Assembly: GCF_028622115.1 (NCBI RefSeq)
Contig: NZ_CP097263.1
Location: 7,316,001 to 7,380,000, forward strand
Source: Kutzneria chonburiensis
GTDB taxonomy: Bacteria > Actinomycetota > Actinomycetes > Mycobacteriales > Pseudonocardiaceae
Direction: 5' to 3'
Length of the DNA stretch: 64,000 bases
The stretch's first letter is position 1. Each line of letters starts with the position of its first letter. The position numbers and the translations under genes were made by a program. Of the stretch, positions 60,493 through 64,000 are shown piece by piece. Below the pieces are notes generated by a model. The model made no database searches, was not told where the DNA came from, and saw only the letters and a program-made list of their open reading frames with translations.

Positions 60493-61649
60493 CGCACGGC
60501 CAGCGCGATCACCTGGGTGATCTGGCTGGGGTTGAAGTTGTTGTCGCTGACCAGCAGCAGCGTCCGCTCCCCACTCGGCAGCGTCGGCCCCCAGGTGATG
60601 CCCTCGATGTTGTCCACCTTGGGCAGGCCGAGGGTGTCCAGGTCGACCAGCAGCTTCTTGCTCACCGGCTTGATCTTCTTGCCGGCGATCGAGGCCACGT
60701 CCTTGATGTTGGTCGCGCCCCTGGTGTCGATCTCGTAGACCCGGACCTTGTTGCCGACGCCGGTGACGAAGGCCCGCTCCACCATCAGGTAGCGGGTCGG
60801 ATCGATCGGGTCGTAGGCCACCATGCTGGACACGCCGTTGGTGTCGTTGGCGCTGGGCGACGGCGCGAACAGCGGGTCGATCGGGTACGCGTACTGGGCC
60901 AGCACCGGGCCGAAACGGCTCTGCACGGTGATCCGGGTCAGCGCCCCGGACGTGGCGGTCGGGTTCGCGCCGTCCTGGAGCAGCGGGTCCTCCAGCTCAC
61001 TGACCAGCAGCGTGCCGGCGGCCGCGTAGGTGATGCCCTCCAGCGTCTGGTTCTGCCGTGGGCCGACGTTGTCGGTGCTCATCCGCTCGTCGACCGGCAG
61101 CGGGTACTGGCCGACGTAGCTGCCGTCCGGCCGGACCTGGCGGATCGACGGGTCGAGCAACACGGGCTGCGGGCTCAGGATCCGCTCGCCCTCCTGGCTC
61201 CACGTGATGTTCCCGGTCCACGGGTCGACCCGCAGCTCCTCCGGGTCCACGGTGCCGTCCCGGTCGCAGTCCTCACGGGAGGCGGTGCACGGGGTGGCGG
61301 TCCAGTCCTTGATCGTCGGATACGTCTTGCCGTCGGGACGCAGGAACGGGTGCGTCCCGGTGAAGTCGACGGAGTGGATGCCGGCGGCGTCCACGTCGAT
61401 CTTGGCCGTGTAGAACCGGGCCGGATTGATCGCCGACCGGTCGTCACTGATCAGCACGTACTGGCCGGTGCGGGGATCACGGTCGATGGCCGACAGACCG
61501 CCGACGGTCGTGCCCTGGAACGGCAAGTTGAGCGGCACGATCTGCTCGCCGAGCAGGCGAACCCGTGACGGGCTCGCGGCGGCCGCCCCCGCGGTCAGCC
61601 CGGTCGCCAGCAGGGCCACCGCGGCGATGGTGAAGCTGCGTCTGAACAT
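60489..61649 (-). CDS. Secreted phytase-like esterase
   Basis: 386 aa from the ATG at 61649 (MFRRSFTIAAVALLATGLTA); a start at 61691 would add 14 residues. Signal peptide ends near AAAASPS. Body matches the esterase-like phytase family: GGLSAIDRDPRTGQYVLISDDRS at the N-terminal and VDNIEGITWGPTLPSGERTLLLVSDNNF at the C-terminal part, a beta-propeller. Substrate unknown. Stop codon shares CTAG with that of the convergent lipoprotein gene. Confidence 0.85.
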   Translation of the reverse strand: MFRRSFTIAAVALLATGLTAGAAAASPSRVRLLGEQIVPLNLPFQGTTVGGLSAIDRDPRTGQYVLISDDRSAINPARFYTAKIDVDAAGIHSVDFTGTHPFLRPDGKTYPTIKDWTATPCTASREDCDRDGTVDPEELRVDPWTGNITWSQEGERILSPQPVLLDPSIRQVRPDGSYVGQYPLPVDERMSTDNVGPRQNQTLEGITYAAAGTLLVSELEDPLLQDGANPTATSGALTRITVQSRFGPVLAQYAYPIDPLFAPSPSANDTNGVSSMVAYDPIDPTRYLMVERAFVTGVGNKVRVYEIDTRGATNIKDVASIAGKKIKPVSKKLLVDLDTLGLPKVDNIEGITWGPTLPSGERTLLLVSDNNFNPSQITQVIALAVR

Positions 61650-61715
61650 GGCGTGCAGCACATACGACCGGGGTGAAGTCCTGGTGGCCATCGAATAACG
61701 CCTACCCTCCACGGT

Positions 61716-62120
61716 GTGAACCTCGCAGTCACGACGGTATCGGTGGTTGTCCTGATCGTCGGCTTGTCCTTCGGCGTGGTCGGCGCGCTCGGCCTGCGCG
61801 GCGCGCTGCGCCGCAACCGGTTCTTCGGCGTGCGCACGGAAGCGGCGATGCGCAGCGACGAGGCCTTCACCCTGGCCAACCGCGTGTCCGGGCTGCCGAC
61901 CGTGGTCGCGGGCGTCGTCGGCATCCTCGGCGCGGCCACCTCGCTGGCCCTGCTGTCGATCGTGCCGCTGGCCGTCGGCGTCGTCGGCATGCTGGCGATC
62001 GTGGTCGCCGGCGCCGCCACCGGCACGAAGGCCGCCGACGCCCTGCCGGAACCGGAGCCGACGCTACCGGCGGGCTGCGCCGGCTGTGCCTGCGGTGGCT
62101 GCAGCCTGGTCAAACGCTGA
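61716..62120 (+). CDS. SdpI-family membrane protein
   Basis: 134 aa, GTG start with a -10 box (TACCCT, 61703-61708) 7 nt upstream: leaderless. The segment RNRFFGVRTEAAMRSDEAFTLAN is the SdpI/YhfL signature; three membrane helices surround it. The C-terminus has a Cys-rich tail (CAGCACGGC) that may bind a metal and is not usual in the family. SdpI protects Bacillus from a toxin, but most family members have unknown roles. Confidence 0.75.
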   Translation: MNLAVTTVSVVVLIVGLSFGVVGALGLRGALRRNRFFGVRTEAAMRSDEAFTLANRVSGLPTVVAGVVGILGAATSLALLSIVPLAVGVVGMLAIVVAGAATGTKAADALPEPEPTLPAGCAGCACGGCSLVKR

Positions 62121-62139
62121 CCGCGGCCTGCCCGAAAGA

Positions 62140-62712
62140 TCAGTTCCGCAGCACGTCGCCGGGATGGCTGGCCTGGAGCGCCAGCGGCATGCCCTGGCGG
62201 CGCAGCACCCGTCCCCACAGGTCGACGCCCGGCGGCGTGAGCACGTCACCGGGCAGCCCGGCCACCACGAACCAGTCGCCGCGCTCGATCTCCCCGCCCA
62301 GCTGGTCGACGTCCCATCCGGCGTAGCCGGCGAACACCCTTAACCCGCGCACCTTCGAGACCAGGGTCTCCGGGTCGGAGTCGAGGTCGACCATGGCCAC
62401 CGGGCCACGCACGGCGATCACGCCGTCGGTGCTGCCGACGTCCTCGCCCGTGTTCAAGGCGGCCAAGCACAGCGCGGTCTTCTGCTCCACCGGGCCGCCC
62501 ACGAACACCGCCTGCGGCCGGCTGACGTACGGACCCCAGGCCGGCAGCACGTCGTGCACGGCAACCTCGCTCGGCCGGTTCAGCACCACGCCGAGCGTGC
62601 CCGCGCCCCGGTGGTCGATCACGTAGACCACGGTGCGGCGGAAGTTGGAGTCGAGCAGCTTCGGCGAGGCCACCAGCAGTGAACCTGGCTCGACGTCGCG
62701 GTCGGGGCGCAC
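62140..62712 (-). CDS. YqgE/AlgH family protein
   Basis: 190 aa. Family motifs: PGSLLVASPKLLDSNFRRTV at the N-terminus, GTLGVVLNRPSEV, FVGGPVEQ, LRVFAGYAGWDVDQLGGEIE and GDWFVV. Function in actinobacteria is not known; found near leuS as M. tuberculosis Rv0038. Cytosolic. Divergent from the MFS gene with 72 bp between. Confidence 0.9.
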   Translation of the reverse strand: MRPDRDVEPGSLLVASPKLLDSNFRRTVVYVIDHRGAGTLGVVLNRPSEVAVHDVLPAWGPYVSRPQAVFVGGPVEQKTALCLAALNTGEDVGSTDGVIAVRGPVAMVDLDSDPETLVSKVRGLRVFAGYAGWDVDQLGGEIERGDWFVVAGLPGDVLTPPGVDLWGRVLRRQGMPLALQASHPGDVLRN

Positions 62713-62784
62713 GCCGTCATGATCCCACTAAGCGGGAGCTGGATATCGGGTACCGCGCCGATCTCCGCAACGTAGTCTGCTGCC

Positions 62785-64000
62785 GTGGTCGCGGACGGAC
62801 ACGCCGTGCGCAGAATGCTGGCTGATCCGGGGTTCCGGCGGCTGCTGTTCTGCCGGCTCGCCTCGCAGTGGGCCGACGGCCTTTTCCAGGCCGGGTTGGC
62901 CGGCGCGGTGCTGTTCAACCCCGAGCGCCAGGCCGATCCGCTGGCCATCGCCGGCGGTTTCGCGGTGATCCTGGTGCCGTACTCGGTGGTCGGCCCGTTC
63001 GCCGGCGCGCTGCTGGACCGGTGGGACCGGCGGCGGCTGCTGATCGTGGCGAACTTCCTTCGGGTGATTCTGGTCGTGCTGGCCGCCGCCGCGGACGGTT
63101 TCGGCTTGAGCAACGGCCCGCTGTACGCCGCCGCGCTGCTGGTGATGGGCACGAGCCGGTTCATCGGCGCGGGTCTGTCGGCGGCGCTGCCGCACGTGGT
63201 CGAGCCACGGGATCTGGTCACCGGTAACTCGATGGTGGCCACATTGGCTTCCGCGGCGGCGGCGATCGGCGGCGCGACGGCGTTCGGGCTGCGCAACGTG
63301 CTCGGCGCCGGCAACGTCGGTTCCGCCCAGGTGACGGCCGTGGCGATCGTCGGCGCGCTGGTGTCGGCGCTGTTCGCGGCCCAGTTTGCCGCCGGTGTGC
63401 TTGGTCCGGACGAGGTGGACGAGCCGAGCGAGGCGTTCGTCGCGGTGGCCAAGGGCATGATCGACGGCGGCCGAGCCGCACTCCGTGTGCCGAGCGTCGC
63501 CGCCGGCTTCATCGCGCTGGCCGCGCACCGCATCGCCTACGGCGCGTCCCTGCTGGTCATCGTGCTGTTGATGAAGTACACGCTGCACAGTCACGGGATG
63601 CTCCGCGCCGGCGCGGGCGGGCTGACCGAAGCCGTCGCCGCCGGTGCCGCCGGGCTGGTTCTGGCCGGCTTCTTCACACCGGGACTGGTCCGCCGATTCG
63701 GCCGGCCAACGGTGGTCAGCGCCGGGTTGGTCGTTGCCTTCATCGGTCTGACGGCGTTCGGTCTGCCGATGACCGTGCCGTCACTGCTGGCCGCGGCGTT
63801 CGTCGTCACGTTCTGCGGGCAGACCGTGAAGCTGAACGTGGACGCGGCCATCCAGCGCGACGTGGCCGACCAGTCTCGCGGCCGGGTGTTCGCGGTGTCC
63901 GACACGGTGTTCAACGCGGCCATGGTGGTCGGCGTGGCCGTGGTCGCCACGATCGTGCCGACCAACGGCCAGTCGCCGGGCGTGGTGATCGGCACCGCCG
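62785..64000 (+). CDS. MFS transporter (3' end cut by window edge)
   Basis: Continuous frame from the GTG at 62785 (MVADGHAVRRMLADPGFRRL) to the window end, at least 405 residues. A -10 box TAGTCT (62773-62778) 6 nt upstream points to a leaderless mRNA. About twelve membrane segments are predicted, with VVGPFAGALLDRWDRRRLLI as the MFS motif A between helices 2 and 3. Similar in position to M. tuberculosis Rv0037c. Likely an efflux permease of unknown substrate. Confidence 0.88.
   Translation, partial: MVADGHAVRRMLADPGFRRLLFCRLASQWADGLFQAGLAGAVLFNPERQADPLAIAGGFAVILVPYSVVGPFAGALLDRWDRRRLLIVANFLRVILVVLAAAADGFGLSNGPLYAAALLVMGTSRFIGAGLSAALPHVVEPRDLVTGNSMVATLASAAAAIGGATAFGLRNVLGAGNVGSAQVTAVAIVGALVSALFAAQFAAGVLGPDEVDEPSEAFVAVAKGMIDGGRAALRVPSVAAGFIALAAHRIAYGASLLVIVLLMKYTLHSHGMLRAGAGGLTEAVAAGAAGLVLAGFFTPGLVRRFGRPTVVSAGLVVAFIGLTAFGLPMTVPSLLAAAFVVTFCGQTVKLNVDAAIQRDVADQSRGRVFAVSDTVFNAAMVVGVAVVATIVPTNGQSPGVVIGTA

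Noticed and set aside
1-64000. tRNA or rRNA genes, insertion sequences, prophage
   Set aside because: I saw no tRNA-like TTCGANTC arm in a cloverleaf context, no transposase or integrase and no attachment-site duplication.

Overview
The window is high-GC actinobacterial chromosomal DNA. GTG starts are common, many genes have a TAnnnT -10 box only 6-7 nt before the start codon (leaderless mRNAs), there is a one-gene myo-inositol phosphate synthase, and DnaA boxes have the actinobacterial form TTGTCCACA. Gene content (class 3 intein in DnaB, paired class A PBPs, chaplin-like surface protein, MacS/MacR-like two-component system, DUF5318) points to a filamentous actinomycete, probably Pseudonocardiaceae; that family assignment is inference. 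The core matches the Mycobacterium tuberculosis Rv0037-Rv0058 neighbourhood (MFS, yqgE, leuS, ino1, DUF5318, ponA1, GT87, rpsF, ssb, rpsR, rplI, dnaB), but leuS-yqgE-MFS lie on the far side of dnaB, so the block has been rearranged. This places the window fairly near oriC, although dnaA and oriC are not in it.

Layout. 1-9.4 kb: EamA exporter with divergent LysR regulator, an SDR, a His/Cys-rich metal-binding protein, a secreted TIM-barrel protein, an SGNH-like protein coupled to a DJ-1 protein, a DprA-like/ComF-like gene pair, ino1, and a frameshifted DUF5318 gene. 9.4-15.8 kb: two class A PBPs (the second with a destroyed transpeptidase active site) and a GT87 membrane glycosyltransferase. 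15.7-19.9 kb: small membrane protein, orphan Phd-type antitoxin, secreted GDSL hydrolase, endonuclease IV, Gly-rich secreted protein. 20.0-24.5 kb: rpsF-ssb-rpsR-rplI operon, terminator, DnaA-box cluster, dnaB with a 415-residue intein.

24.5-39 kb is accessory: RibD-type reductase, AraC regulator, methyltransferase, FAD monooxygenase; then a unit made of a ribbon-helix-helix regulator with a helically phased operator, a DUF4097 protein, a two-gene ABC exporter and a P450; then a serine hydrolase, VOC protein, SDR, two divergent DJ-1-fold genes (one a GlxA regulator), DUF3224, and a DEDDh exonuclease-BRCT fusion. 38.9-48.9 kb holds two diguanylate cyclases flanking an 1146-residue secreted protein of about 18 chaplin-like repeats, an AI-2E family permease and a MacS/MacR-like two-component pair.

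48.9-64 kb: a sugar kinase-PTS enzyme I operon with a perfect DasR-type palindrome at the junction, a DUF2339 membrane protein, a YncE-like beta-propeller, a mycoredoxin-like protein, a dispersed repeat, a TetR gene with its operator, leuS preceded by what looks like a complete leucine attenuator (leader peptide with three Leu codons, pause hairpin, terminator), a frameshifted lipoprotein beta-propeller gene, a secreted phytase-like esterase, an SdpI-like protein, yqgE and a truncated MFS transporter. Three genes (DUF5318, the secreted protein at 43.4-44.3 kb, the lipoprotein at 59.1 kb) are each restored by adding one G or C, which suggests consensus errors at least as much as real pseudogenes.
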